NCBI RefSeq assembly: GCF_048128805.1
Contig: NC_136010.1
Coordinates: 20,793,480-20,857,479, forward strand
Length of the DNA stretch: 64,000 bases
Source of the DNA: Centroberyx gerrardi
Lineage: Eukaryota; Chordata; Actinopteri; Beryciformes; Berycidae
Direction: 5' to 3'
This document shows, one piece after another, positions 13,087 to 25,144 of the stretch. How positions within the stretch are numbered: the stretch's first letter is position 1; the number at the start of each line of letters is the position of its first letter. Position numbers and translations under genes: made by a program. The notes beneath the pieces are model-generated. The model did no database searches. It was given only the letters and a program-made list of their open reading frames with translations, and was not told the DNA's origin.

Positions 13087-16000
13087 TATCTTTACAGGTG
13101 TGGGGATTGGTGTGGTGGATGTTGGCTACGAGAGACGGCTAGCCAATCACCTTGGTGCTCATCGCACCCCGTCAATACTCGGGGTCCTGAATGGCAAAGT
13201 GACATTTTTCCATTACGCTGTGGCAAAGGAGCACCTGAGGCAGTTTGTAGAGGACCTTCTTCCTCAGAGACTGGTGGAGAGGGTACACATCTTCCTCTGA
13301 TACTTATAGTAATGCTAAAACACTTTGCTTATATAGCACTTTTCAGAATTGTGAAGTGCTTTACAGAAAGGAAGACAAGAGCCATGCTTTGTATGTGAAA
13401 TGTAATGTAGGTTAATGTATGTCTAATGCATTTACAAGTGGATCTGCTGTGTATTATGTATTCATGATATATTGGTAATGCAGTTGGTAAAACCTTTTCC
13501 GTGTTTCAGGTCACAGACAGGAATGACCTGCAGTTCCTGAACAGCTGGCACGAGCTCAACAAGCCACACGTGCTTCTGTTCGACCAAGTGCCTGTAGTTC
13601 CTCTACTGTACAAGGTATAATAATAACTTTATTTGGGTAGGCTTTTTCCTTTTTAAGTTTTTCCGGAATGTGCCTTAGTTGCCATTGCCGACAACATTAT
13701 TTATCTCTCCCTCTCCACAGCTTACAGCCTTTGCCTATAAGGACTACCTGCAGTTTGGCTATGTGGACCAAGGCCTTTCAGAGACCGCCAACCTGCTGAA
13801 ACAGTTCAACATCAACACATATGCTCCCACCATGCTGGTCTTCAAAGAGAACATAGACAAGCCTGCTGACATCATACAGGTAATTCCCAGCATTGTGGAA
13901 CTCTAGGACAGAAAGGCGATCCTCTTTCCTTTCCGCCGGTTTGGTTTAATTATTCAATGGTACCTGAACACTGGATTAGCTGCGTTTGTTGGATTTGCGT
14001 GTGTTTCTTTAAAGCTCCTCTCACTCTCTGTTCAGTGTGATTAGGTTATGTATCAGTCACCACACCCGTAGCATGTTTTTCTCTCATGTGAGGTATTCTG
14101 CTGTTCTCTGCAGGCCAAAGGAATGAAAAAGCAGATTATTGACGAGTTCATGTTGAACAACAAATTCCTCCTTGTGCCACGATTGGTCAATCAGAAGCTG
14201 TTTGATGAGCTCTGTCCCGTCAAACAGTTCCATCGACGCAGGAAGTAAGAGATCTAAATCTATATCTATATCTATATATGTATCGAAATATACAAAATTG
14301 ACTGAACTGAATTAATGGCATGATATGTTGTCATTTTGTACTATGCACCACATTAAACTTGAGATATATATATATTTTAGGTCTTACAGTTCTATAATGA
14401 GTATTTACTAACTCGCTGTAATGCATGTCCTCCCTTCAGATACTGTGTCCTGCTGATCACAGGTGACGAAGAGACCTTTTCTTTCGGGAACCAGGCTTTC
14501 CTCTCATTTGCCTCTACCAACACCAAGGAAGTGGTGAGATTTGCCTATGTCTACCAAAGGCTACAGCAGCCACTGTGTGATATTCTCATACAGAACAAGG
14601 AGAGCGCCCCGTCGCCACCACAGGTACACACCGCTATCGCACGACTGATAACACTGCCACTGTACATACTGTACATATACTGGGACTGGAGAGTGGGCAG
14701 GACTATAGAATATTTATTATATTTTCATTTATTAAATTCAGCCACCATGTTTGCTGCTTCTATGCTAAGGCTATATGCATAATATATGTAAATGCCTTGA
14801 ATATAGATGAATGCTGTTGCTGTGGTTGAGTCTGATGACTCTGTGTTAGTGCAGCTGCAGGGAATTAACTTTCAGATGATGTAAAGTGTCCAAAAAAATC
14901 AAAAATCGAATCACATCTATTTACAAAAATGTATAATGAAAAACGTTTAGGTGCAAAAGCAAAAAGAAAAATGGCAATTTGCTGAAACATTGCTCTTCTT
15001 GCCCTTTTTTTTCTTGTGTTTTTTTGTTGTCAGTCTGCCTCTTTGTACATAAAGTTGATTATTGTGGCTTGATTTTTGTCCAGTTTGTTAGCAGTGTGTG
15101 GAATAGGCGTTTGACTTATTAACTCATGCTTTGACAAAAAAGTATATTATTCAGGATTCTGTAGTACTATGATTTTAGTATCATATGCTCCTAGATATAA
15201 ATTCAGGCCATATAGAAAAGTGAAAAAGGAGAACACATTTCCATTACTTTCACTTTGGGAATAAATTACAGTAGAGCTGTGTTATCAGTTACAGTACTCT
15301 GGTGTGTGTGTGTGTGTGTGTGTGTGCAGGTTGTGATCCTGGAGAGGCGTAATGCTGCGGGGAAGGTCTTGTACAAGCCAGTGACGGCGTGGAACGGCAG
15401 TGAGGAAGACAAGCAGCGTCTCCTGGAGGAGCTGGAGCGGCTCCAGAAGGACCCGTCCATCCTCAACCACGATGCAATGCTGCCCGAGCTCAACAATGAG
15501 TTTGCCTCTGTATGTTCTTGTTGTGTGAAGTATCTGACCCAGGAAGGGTTACGTTAGTTGAACCACTTAGATTCAAATGGGGCTGATTAGACAAGATACT
15601 AATTGTGATATTCTTACTTTACAGATGTTTATAATCCGATGGATCTATGCATCTTATGATTACCTCTCTGAAGTCATTGATGATATTCTGCATAATAACT
15701 GGTAGGTGTAAGCTAGTATTTATTTTCTGTAACTTCTGGCATAATTATACTGTAGAGTGGAACAGCAAAATTACATATTATTTTAGCTTCAATTAAGTTG
15801 CACCATGAAAATTGGGATGAAAATGGCCCATTATGAGTTTTTCTCAGATGTTTTCTTGCTGCTCCCTGGTGTTGAAAATCAAGCTAAAACAGTTCTTAAT
15901 TAATTCAAGGAATTTGCAAGCAAGCCTGTAGTGTTCATCCACTTGTAATGTAACAACACAGTCGGAGATGTGAACATAATGAGCCTTTTTGCACATCTGT

Positions 16001-17733
16001 GATCTTTTTTTGCAGGCGAGAGATGATGCCTCTTCTGTCTCTAATCTTCTCTGCCTTGTTCATCTTGTTTGGAACCGTGGTCATCCAGGCCTTCAGGTGG
16101 GCTTATTTACTGAGGAAGAACCCTACATGTTTTTTTTTCGCCTCACTTGTCTAGTTAGACCACCAAAAACTGTAACCATAGCAACAGCTCCTTTTCCCGG
16201 GGTCAGTGTAAGACAAAGAGCACGATGAAAGCTAAAGACAAGCCAGAGAAAACAAGACATGGTATTAATTTCATTCTTCTGCTCCAGCGCACGGCCTCGG
16301 GGAAAACTTAAACCCAGCAGAAACAGCTTTGCTCTTTTTTTTGTGCTCTCAGTGACTCAAGTGAAGATAAGCAGACAAAACCGAAGGCAAAAGATGGAAC
16401 AAAAACCGAAAATGGGTCACCGGGGACCAGCAGCACTTCAAGGCAAGCCTGCATTTATAATTCACACTTTAACGCTTTATCAGCTGTAGGATTTACTGTT
16501 CAGGCCATGTTTTTACTTCTCGGTGTTTGCTCTGTGGATCTTAGTCGGCCTCCTAAGAAGAACTTTGTGGAGGTGACGGAGCTGACGGATATCACCTACA
16601 CCAGCAACCTGGTGAAGCTGAGGCCGGGACACATGAACGTAGTGCTGGTCCTCACTGACGCCTCCAAGAACATCCTCCTCAGCAAGTTCGCCAAAGAGGT
16701 CTACTCCTTCACCGGGTGAGCTCAGCTGTCACTTTAGCTCGTGTGGAACAAGCACCACTGCATGGCATACACTACTACACTTCAAGTCACACTGAAATAA
16801 AAGTGGCTTTTTTATTTTTTATTTTTGCTTTTTTAGCCTATTCACACTATCATACCATGTATCTGTTTGACAATTTATGCCAAAAAAAAAATGACAAAAA
16901 AGTGTTTTCTTGTATTTTTGTATCCTGGAAAACAGAAAAACTTTAGGGATGACTTCATTGTGTATCAGGAGGAACATAACCAATTAAACCATCACAGATT
17001 TTTTTAACAATCCCGCCCCTCCGCCCTTCCCATGAAACAAAACTGCCTTTCTCTCCCTAACTGATATGCCACTGGTTTACACTTTTGAATGATCCCTCCC
17101 TGCATTATGTCCCACCTCAATATCCTGTACATCACATTAACAGAGCAAGATGCTCCCAAAAGGCAGTTTCATTGTGACTTTAAGAAAACAAGGGATGCTT
17201 ATGGATTCCAAAACAGTGAGTGTACCAAACTATCATGTTCTTAGATACTGGATCACATTCATTCTTTTGACGTTCTGTCTCCCAGGAGCCTGACGCTGCA
17301 CTTCTCCTTCCTGAACATCGACAAGCACGGCGAGTGGATGAACACGCTGCTGGAGTACGCGCAGGACGCCATGCAGATCGACGCGGACGAGGACGACGGC
17401 AGCAACCACAAGATGGACTACACCGGCTACGTGCTGGCGCTCAACGGCCACAAAAAGTACCTTTGTCTCTTTAAGCCCGTCTACACCGGCGAAGACCTGG
17501 ACAGCAAGTCCTCCGAGGACGAAGGGGCCACATCGGGGTGCAGGTCGAGGTCCAGTTCCCGCGACGAGCACCCGCCGCGCCGATCCAACCGATCTCGCTC
17601 CATATCCACCCTGCAGATCCACCACAAACTGGACCGCCTGGGGCTGTGGATGGAAAGGCTGATGGAAGGCACTTTGCCTCGCTACTACCTCCCTGCCTGG
17701 CCAGGACTGGACAAGATCACAGCCAGCAAATAG
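12068..17733 (+). CDS. dnajc16: DNAJC16 (ERdj8), ER membrane J-protein with thioredoxin-like domains
   Basis: Fourteen coding exons join in frame to 791 residues (human 782): 12068-12240, 12385-12451, 12601-12925, 13098-13282, 13510-13614, 13721-13879, 14114-14244, 14440-14623, 15330-15509, 15625-15701, 16016-16096, 16353-16442, 16545-16715 and 17286-17733. An N-terminal signal peptide (about residues 1-27, ending AGPAHAG) leads into a J domain (about 29-95) with the Hsp70-activating HPD at 59-61. A thioredoxin-like domain follows with a WCFSC site (Cys168, Cys171). One membrane segment (MMPLLSLIFSALFILFGTV, about 533-556) precedes a cytosolic tail with the conserved GFVEVTELTD-type segment (here NFVEVTELTD) and an Arg/Ser-rich stretch. 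The protein is known as an ER J-protein linked to autophagosome size. The intron after exon 12 uses a GC donor; all others read are GT-AG. Confidence 0.97.
13056..13084 (+). repeat. (TG)n microsatellite abutting a DNAJC16 splice acceptor
   Basis: About 14 TG units end 13 bases before the acceptor of DNAJC16 exon 4. A similar run at 15302-15328 directly forms the acceptor tract of exon 9 (TGTGTGCAG). Confidence 0.85.
15302..15328 (+). repeat. (TG)n microsatellite serving as the acceptor tract of DNAJC16 exon 9
   Basis: The TG run replaces the usual pyrimidine tract and is followed at once by CAG and exon 9. Length changes in such runs are known to alter splicing efficiency in some vertebrate genes. 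Confidence 0.8.
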
Positions 17734-18586
17734 GACGATTCGTGTGCTGCCACGCTGAAACGGTTCGCCTCATGTTCTGCTGAGGTTAGGCTAGAGCTGC
17801 CTTTTTCTTTTTGCACTCGAGATATTTGTTACAGACGTGCTTGAAAGCTGGGTCAATATTACATGGTGGGCTTCGGTGCAACTACTGTGGGACGATTCCC
17901 TTAGCGTACTCCTCTCACCGCATGCTGTTCATTTTCAGCCGTTGTTCTTCATATTTTATTCAGACAAATGCTGCTGCTACAGCCTTTAGAACAGAAAACA
18001 AAAATCACTGTGGCCATCCTGTAGTCTCCTGCCTTCATCGCCATCAGTCACATTCACACACTGATGTCGGCAGGATATTCTTGTATCTACCTTAGTCTTG
18101 ATTGATGAATACTGTGAATAGAGATGCATGTCTCCAGCACTAGCTTTCTTTGCCTTTTTTTTTTTTTTTTTATAAGTCTGAACCCATTTTTCTTTCATTA
18201 GGAAACCACTTCCCGAATGCTGACTTTACATGCTTGTGCAATATAGCCTACTGCTGTAATGACGACGCCTTTTACCCTTGACCTCAAGGGGTTTATGTTC
18301 TTCCTTGCTCATGAAAAAGGAAAAAAAAAAAAGTATATAGAAATTATATGTTTTGTTACATGGGAACTGTGGGGGTTGTGGTTTAAAGTATACTTCACTA
18401 CAAACAAGAACTCTATAGCAGCCTTGGTCTATTTAACAACCTCACTTAGCCGGTAGCTTTATGTAGCAAACAAGCAATGATGTGGGCTGTTTCTCTGGAG
18501 CAGGCCGTCCATTTCATGTTCTGAATGTTTTCCGAATGGCTACGATTGACTGATATGTAGAACAATGCTGTCTTATTGTTAGATCA

Positions 18587-18592
18587 TTTATT
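18587..18592 (-). terminator. Possible poly(A) signal of agmatinase inside the DNAJC16 3' UTR
   Basis: AATAAA on the minus strand, about 490 bases past the agmatinase stop. It lies within the DNAJC16 3' UTR, which runs to at least 18930. No closer minus-strand hexamer was seen. If used, the two convergent transcripts would overlap. Confidence 0.3.
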
Positions 18593-18929
18593 CAAAACGA
18601 TGGGATTCAAGTAAAACGTAGTGTGCTTGGTTCATAAATGTATTAGTTTGTTTTGTCAACATGAGCTGTAATATTGTCATTAATATTATTTTGTCAATAC
18701 TGTGAAATGTAAATACTGTACATAGTCACGTTATCTATAGGACCTGTATTTTAAAAAGATTCTGTAATTTGAAAGATGAGTTACTGTTTTACATGGATTT
18801 ATCATAATGCTGTGGTTATGGTTTGTGGTTTTCATTTCTTTTACAAGTTTACTGTAAAAGAAAAGATGTCTGCTACTGGCAGATGTTTCAGTGGGTCTCC
18901 AATAGTGCATATATCCTCTTGCTGGTTGT

Positions 18930-18935
18930 AATAAA
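18930..18935 (+). terminator. dnajc16: Poly(A) signal of DNAJC16
   Basis: AATAAA about 1.2 kb past the stop codon, in an AT-rich stretch. It defines a long 3' UTR (17734 to about 18955) with no other feature that I recognise. The agmatinase stop on the other strand is only about 150 bases further on. Confidence 0.65.
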
Positions 18936-19084
18936 ATGCTTTATGTTTAATAATTAACATATGAAATTGTAATTGTACAGAATTTATCCTCTACTCACAG
19001 AGCTTATCAACAAAAACATAGGCAGATCATTTAGAATTCAGGTATTTTTGTATTCAGTGTCAACATGTTCTGTGTCTCTACAGA

Positions 19085-22082
19085 TCAGCAATATTTAGTT
19101 TTTGGGAGGACGCACATCATTTCAAAAAGCAGGTTGGCACCAGTCAGTGCTGTGTTTCCTGTTGAGAGAAAAAAGAAAAATTGTATAAATAATTATTATT
19201 AAAAAAGTATCGTATTTGACAGGAAACACAATGTGCCAAGTACCTGTAGTGTCATAGGGTGGAGAAACCTCCACTAGATCACATCCAACAAGGTTTAGGC
19301 CGCGGCAGCCCCGGATGATCTCCACTCCCTAGACCCAATCAAAATAACAATAATGCAATAATATTCATACTGCTGAATTCTGTAAACCAAGACGTGCATC
19401 TTCGTGGAATATGCAAAGTAACTCTTCTAATTCCTTACACTCCCAACATGATATGCAATGATCTGGTCCTGTAAAATCTTTCAAAAAGATAGTTTGTAAG
19501 ATTGAAGTCAGGTACACCAAGCCTTACCTGTATGGGTGTAAGCCCTGCTATCTCCGGCGTGCCTGTTCCTGGGGCGAAGCCTGGGTCCAGAGCATCGATG
19601 TCAAAGCTGAGGTAGACTGGCCCGCTGCCCATCTGAGTCCTGACCTCGGCCATCAGAGGGGCGAGGGATTTGAACCAACACTCTTCCACTTGGACCACAC
19701 GGAAACCCTGCGCCACATAAAAAAAAATATGGGACACTTGTTCAAAGCCAGTCATTCTTTTGGTTTAATCCGTACTCTCGTTTTGGGACAAAAGCTTCCG
19801 GGACAGTACCTGGGCCCGGTTCCACTCATAGGAGTCTGCGGAGTAGCCCGTGCCACGCAGGCCGATCTGGACGACCCTCTTGCAGTCCAGCAGCCCCTCC
19901 TCCACACAGCGTCTGAAAGGAGTCCCGTGGCTGATCTTCTCCCCCAGGACCACATCGCTAGTGTCAGCATGGGCATCCACATGGACCAGACCCACTGGGC
20001 CATGTCTGATGAATCAATACAAAATAGGTCAAGTGAGACATTAGAATACAGCAGGCTATATCACATGACATGATGAAGAGGTGGCGTTCTCTGATTTGGA
20101 TTTGGTCCAAGCAATGTCCTAGATTATGTGTTTTATGCTGGTAGGCATGTGGCAATTTATCTGCAAACAATGTGTAGTCATACAAAAAAGTCACATTATT
20201 TATCATGGAGCAGAAAAATACTCTTAATATGAGTAATACTGGGTAACAAAATTCACCATAAAGTATCACAATTTGATTTTCCTTTTTCTGTTCAAGCCCC
20301 TCAGAAACAAGGGAAAAGCCTAACCTAAACTTGTCCAGGCATTGGAAACTTCATTTTCAACTCCATTTTCATTTCTGATGATATGGATATGGAAAGTATA
20401 TTAAACTATATTACATTAAATGGTGAAACGCGCATATTGTTTCACCCCAACAGGCATGTAATCTTATTTGTCTTTGACTAGCTCCATGTGTGGGAAAGCA
20501 GAACCTTAGTAGCGAAGTGTACTTACTTCTCAGCAACAGCTTGAAGGATTGGGTATGCAATTGTGTGATCGCCACCTGCAGACACCAAGCAGTCCTGAGT
20601 ATGTGACCTTCGATCTACTGTGCAGTGCCTTTTATGAGGCTATTTGAATGGCTAATAACTGCCCTAACCTTTAATGTTATAAAAACAATACTGAGCTATC
20701 CTGATCATCCCCACCCTGTCTAGAAAACACTTGCACTGCAGCTGTCGGAATCATTCATTCGTCGGCATTAGGTCCAGAGACTGAACACTGTATCCTGTGC
20801 ATTTAATGTGTGATTATAATTAAAAGTAGTTGCTCTTGTTTATCACCACCATTCAACTACCATAGAAGCTCTTCCCCCCTCTCTAGTCATTCTCACCCAT
20901 AGTCAGAGGGATGCAGCCGGTGGCCAAGATCTTGCGGTAGGCCTCCCTGATCCGTTTGCAGGTGTCCTTCAGGTCGTACATGTTGACGTTGACGTCCCCA
21001 ATATCAGCCACCATGAGGGACTCGTAAGGTGCCGCCCTGGTGCCGCCATTGTAAGACCTCAACAGGGCGGACTCCGCTCTGATCTGCCGGGGGCCAAACC
21101 TGTGTGTGGTGGAAGAAGGGAGTATATCATCCTGGTGCATTGCTGCAGTGGTTAGAGAGTGAACTTGTGAGGCATATATGTTTATTGTGGGCCATTCTAA
21201 CAATCCCACTGACTATATAGGCCTATTGCTTATAGATATGTAACATGTTGCCATATTGCATGGCTGGGCTCTATGCACTTTCAATTTAATCAGTTTAGGA
21301 AAAATGTGTTCTTCAAAACTCACAACTTTTGAGAAGAGAATGATGACCTATCCAACAATTTAAGAAATAACTGAGAATGAATGCTCTATCATTACAAACT
21401 AGATTGCAATTTGAATTTATATTTTGAATTGACTACACCCTTGCAAAAAATAAAACACAGAGATCCTATGGTACATTTTAGAAGGAAAGTCTACTATACA
21501 AATATGACAATAAAATTGTAAGTCCTATATATAACTGATAACTAACGAGATAAAATACCAGAAAGTGTCATTGTAATCTCACTACTGAGTGCCACAGATA
21601 GTACATTACTCCTGACACAGAGTGCAGTGCAGACATGATTTCAAAATTGAGAGCAATGACCAGCAATAGGCCTGCAACTGCATCACAGCAGAGTTCAGAG
21701 GAATACACCACCTTGCTCCGGGTCGGTTGGAGGTTCCAGTGTCAATTGGGACTCCAATAAACGCAGCATCAAGTCCATCCGCTGTCTCTTGGTAAGGTAA
21801 TTTTGCCATGGTGGGAATTCCTGACACCCTTGCAACAAATTCAGCGCTGGGCGGTACATTGTATCGCTTCCCAGAGCACTTTCTGTTGGGGTTTATGCAT
21901 GTGCCTCGTCTGTCAAAGTCGCTGCATAAAGTTTGCCTGGACCATAGAGCGAAGATCTCTGCAGTTCTCCCGCAATATGACCGCGCAGCTCCCGGAATAA
22001 CATTGCGACTTATAGTCAGGTTTCTCCAAACTGACAGCATACTAGTTAGTTCTGTTATGACTGTAACATGAACTTGTGACAC
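19085..22082 (-). CDS. agmat: Agmatinase-family ureohydrolase, mitochondrial
   Basis: Seven exons join in frame: 21712-22082, 20897-21099, 20527-20575, 19810-20005, 19528-19707, 19244-19328 and 19085-19158. The product is 385 residues from the first Met, or 371 from a second in-frame Met at 22040. It belongs to the arginase/agmatinase family, which uses two Mn ions to cleave a guanidino group to urea (agmatine to putrescine is the annotated reaction; vertebrate AGMAT may prefer other guanidino acids). The metal-binding motifs are all present: GGDHTIAYP, HVDAHADTS and SFDIDALDP, with the family signature GLDAAFIGVPIDTGTSNRPG upstream and LVEVSPPYD near the end. The N-terminus is basic and low in acidic residues, as expected for a mitochondrial presequence; MLSVWRNLTISRN after the second Met looks the better targeting peptide. 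It is tail-to-tail with dnajc16. Confidence 0.95.
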
Positions 22083-22554
22083 GAATTTACGGCATGGACT
22101 TCAGCTGAAACTCAAAACAGATTGATGCTGCCTTCACTGTCTCCTCGGAAGCTCGCAGTGCTGGCTTCACAGGTCGTAAATAATAAGGGATAATATCAAC
22201 AACAAAATAGTTTTTTTGTGGCTGTTGGTTTATTGTGGAATTCAAGCGGCCTATACTTTGTGTTGTAGTGGCAGCAAGAAAATTAGAAAATGTACGTAAT
22301 TAGGGACGTAATTGATGCCAAAAGTTGTCTTATGCACCACTTTTACCATCAATTGTTGACATGGCTGCCATGCTAACTGCGCCATAAAGGACACATCTCA
22401 TCAACTGGGGTATGACAGAAAATGACCAATTTACCAGAATTACTATTTTGTTGGGTCCTGCATGAGTAGACATCGGAATTCTGTCATTTTCGGGAGCACT
22501 TGAAGGCAGCACGGTTCCACATATCACTTTTCAGGTGGGAGGGGGGTGGCCGGT

Positions 22555-23156
22555 GGGGAGCAAAAGGGGAACTTGTCCCCATGGGCGGAAATTACGGGGG
22601 GTTGAATCTCGTGTGTCAACGTGTTGGTACGGAGCCGCGTCTCCTAATGCATGTGTGTGTATGGAGGCAGGAGGTTTATCCACAATTAAAATCCTCATAA
22701 CTCACTGAATTTTCGACCGATTTTCAAGCGGTTTGGTTTGTTACAAATGCCAGACATGTATTTATGATACAGGATACTTGGTTAAAGTAAAATGCGGGTT
22801 TTCATACCAAAATTATCTTTTGTAGATGGTAACAGTAATATTTCTATAATATAATAGGCTATTTAAGATTAACTTACCCTACGTAATTAGGTTTTAAGTA
22901 TATTCTTTTTTTCTTACTGCATGTAAAATGGCTGCCACTATGTAATCTTGTTTATCATTTTGGAAATAAATGAAGACTTAATTCTTAAAAAAGACCCTGA
23001 AGGAAGTTTCTGGCAGGCTTCATAGCGTTCTGGACTTTTACACATTGACAGCAAAACATTAGAGATCTGCTTTTTCGGGAAAACTAAATCTAATTAGGCA
23101 TATATTAGCTTTAGTTAATGGGTGTTGCTTCTCACCTACTACTGTAAATAACCTGC

Positions 23157-23206
<50 letters not shown>

Positions 23207-23525
23207 TATTTGTCAGCCAGCCAGGTCAGTTAAAATGGCAGAGAAAAGAAAAACAGACATCCGATCATTTTTCAGTGCACCGAAACGCCAAGTAGAAAGA
23301 CCCCAGTAATATCAAAGGCAATTTGATAAAATCTTCATAAGAAAGGAATGAAGTGCTTATGGAAATGTTTCATAATGGACCTCTATATACATTTAATACA
23401 ACAGTACTTTTGTCGGCACCTTTGGTGTCCCCTTCAGGAATTGCTCTTGAGAAATTTTTCTGTTTATTGTCCCCCCCAACAGTGAAATGAAATATCCGCC
23501 CTTGCTTGTCCCACCCCTTTATGAG
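22555..23525 (+). mobile_element. Decayed hAT-like DNA transposon (ZMYM-type), non-autonomous
   Basis: The ends are loosely inverted: 'AAAGGGGAACTTGTCCCCATGGGCGGAAAT' near the left, matched by the complement of 'ATATCCGCCCTTGCTTGTCCCACCCCTTT' at the right. At 23235 an ATG opens MAEKRKTDIRSFFSAPKRQ, which stops after about 24 codons. Proteins beginning with such a KRKxDIRSFF leader are typical of teleost zinc-finger MYM/hAT transposase-like genes. Nothing else of a transposase remains. A 45-base (TG)n at 23161-23205 lies inside. Target duplications were not resolved. Confidence 0.4.
23161..23205 (+). repeat. (TG)n microsatellite
   Basis: Perfect TG run of about 45 bases, just upstream of the MAEKRKTDIRSFF-type leader. 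Confidence 0.9.
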
Positions 23526-24116
23526 ACCCAACCTTACTGACTTAAATTTTAACTACATTCATACTTCTTTTTTATCAAACACTTCTTATCACAACAATAT
23601 TTTTTTTTCCCACAGGTAATCTTTTATTTGTAAACACAGCAGTAAAAACACTCCTCATATGCAAAATATTCCTCACCATCTTTAGTATTAAAACAAGGTA
23701 CACACTCTGTATCGCATATTGTTAACCATTCTGAGAATTAACTAATATTTAATGAAGCATGAAATTGTTTTTATAACAGATGATAGAGATCTAGTGTCAG
23801 AGAGTATGCATGGCTAAAAGTCAAAATATTCTGAACATAAACAGTGAACGACTACCTCAGTCACAGTCTTCCCTCATTGATGTTACCTAAAAATGAATTT
23901 TCCCAGTTAGAATAGAATAATAACAGAGAGGTACAGATGAGATGGGAATAAACAAACACTAGTAAGCCATAAGGATGGCACTGAGCAAGTGCAAATTTGA
24001 AATAAAGTGCAAACCATTCCAAGAAAAACAAAACAAAATCCCTTAAGGTCTGTCAATACTCTGCATGATCCATGCTGTTCCTTCCTCCTGATCCATGTGA
24101 TTATATAGTGACATGC

Positions 24117-24137
24117 ATATATATATATATATATATA
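24117..24137 (+). repeat. (AT)n microsatellite
   Basis: Perfect AT run of about 21 bases in AT-rich intergenic DNA. Confidence 0.85.
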
Positions 24138-25051
24138 GTCTTTGTTGCATCTGCATTACGCTGTGCAGAACATGTGTGTAACTGATCGTTTGGTTCACCC
24201 CCTTTAAGTAGACAACCACTAGCAGCTCATTATGTCTGTGCATTGTCTGAGGGGCAGTTATCTGTTGATGGACCTTCTTACTGTCTACAAAGACTATCTC
24301 TGTGACCTGTGAATATGCACAACCCCTATGTGGCCCTACACAGTAGGGTCAGACCAATATATTGGTTTACCTCAATCCAAATCGTATCGGCCTTCAAAAA
24401 TCCATATCGTCTAAGCCTCCTACACACAGACCTGTTTTGGTAAGTGAAGCACAAAGGGAAAAATCAACTTTAAAAGTGTGAGGTCTTGTCTAGCCATACC
24501 TTAGAAAGTGCATCAATGTTCAAAAGCTTTAAAAAGGAAAACTTCACCCCAAAATGCTTCAACCTGTTAAAAAACATCTATTGGTTTTGGTGTCAGACCC
24601 TCAGAATCAAGACTCACTGTTTTGCACCAACAGTCCTCAATCATACAGGGAGAAATCCATTGCAGAAGAGGCAGAGATACCAATTTCTACACCAACAGTA
24701 GCCTCAATAGACCAGAATCCAAAGCAGCCACAAGACGTGCTGTGTTTGAGTAAGGGCTGTGACTCTCACTTTTTCTCAACTAGAAAAACTCTCTTGCAGA
24801 TGCTATCGCCATCTCTACACATACTGAATGCCACAAATCCAGGAACTGGTCAAAACACATTCTGGAAAATGTTGGAAATCACTAACTGAAGTAGACGTCT
24901 GCAATCACAGATTGATTGATATTTGATGATTGATATATATAACATGAAGTTATAAGTATCTGAGAGTGGAATTTTCCTTTAACATATTTTGCTCACCTAT
25001 ATAGTCATTAGATGGAAAGGGTCAGACTATAGCTATTACAAATCTAGTGGT

Positions 25052-25057
25052 TTTATT
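25052..25057 (-). terminator. pink1: Poly(A) signal of PINK1
   Basis: AATAAA on the minus strand, 88 bases past the PINK1 stop codon, giving a short 3' UTR. Confidence 0.6.
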
Positions 25058-25144
25058 GAATAAGATAAGGATTTTAAACTCTAGGCCCCCCATCTATCTA
25101 CAACAAGGGCTCTGAGGTCATCCTTTGAGAGGATGAGAGTGGAT

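Larger units (their letters stand above)
22083..25051. other. Intergenic stretch between agmatinase and the PINK1 3' end
   Basis: No gene recognised. It holds a decayed hAT-like element (about 22555-23525) with a long (TG)n inside it, an (AT)n run at 24117-24137 and AT-rich text. The frame at 24554-24889 has no recognisable domain. The agmatinase promoter should lie just above 22082. Confidence 0.5.
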
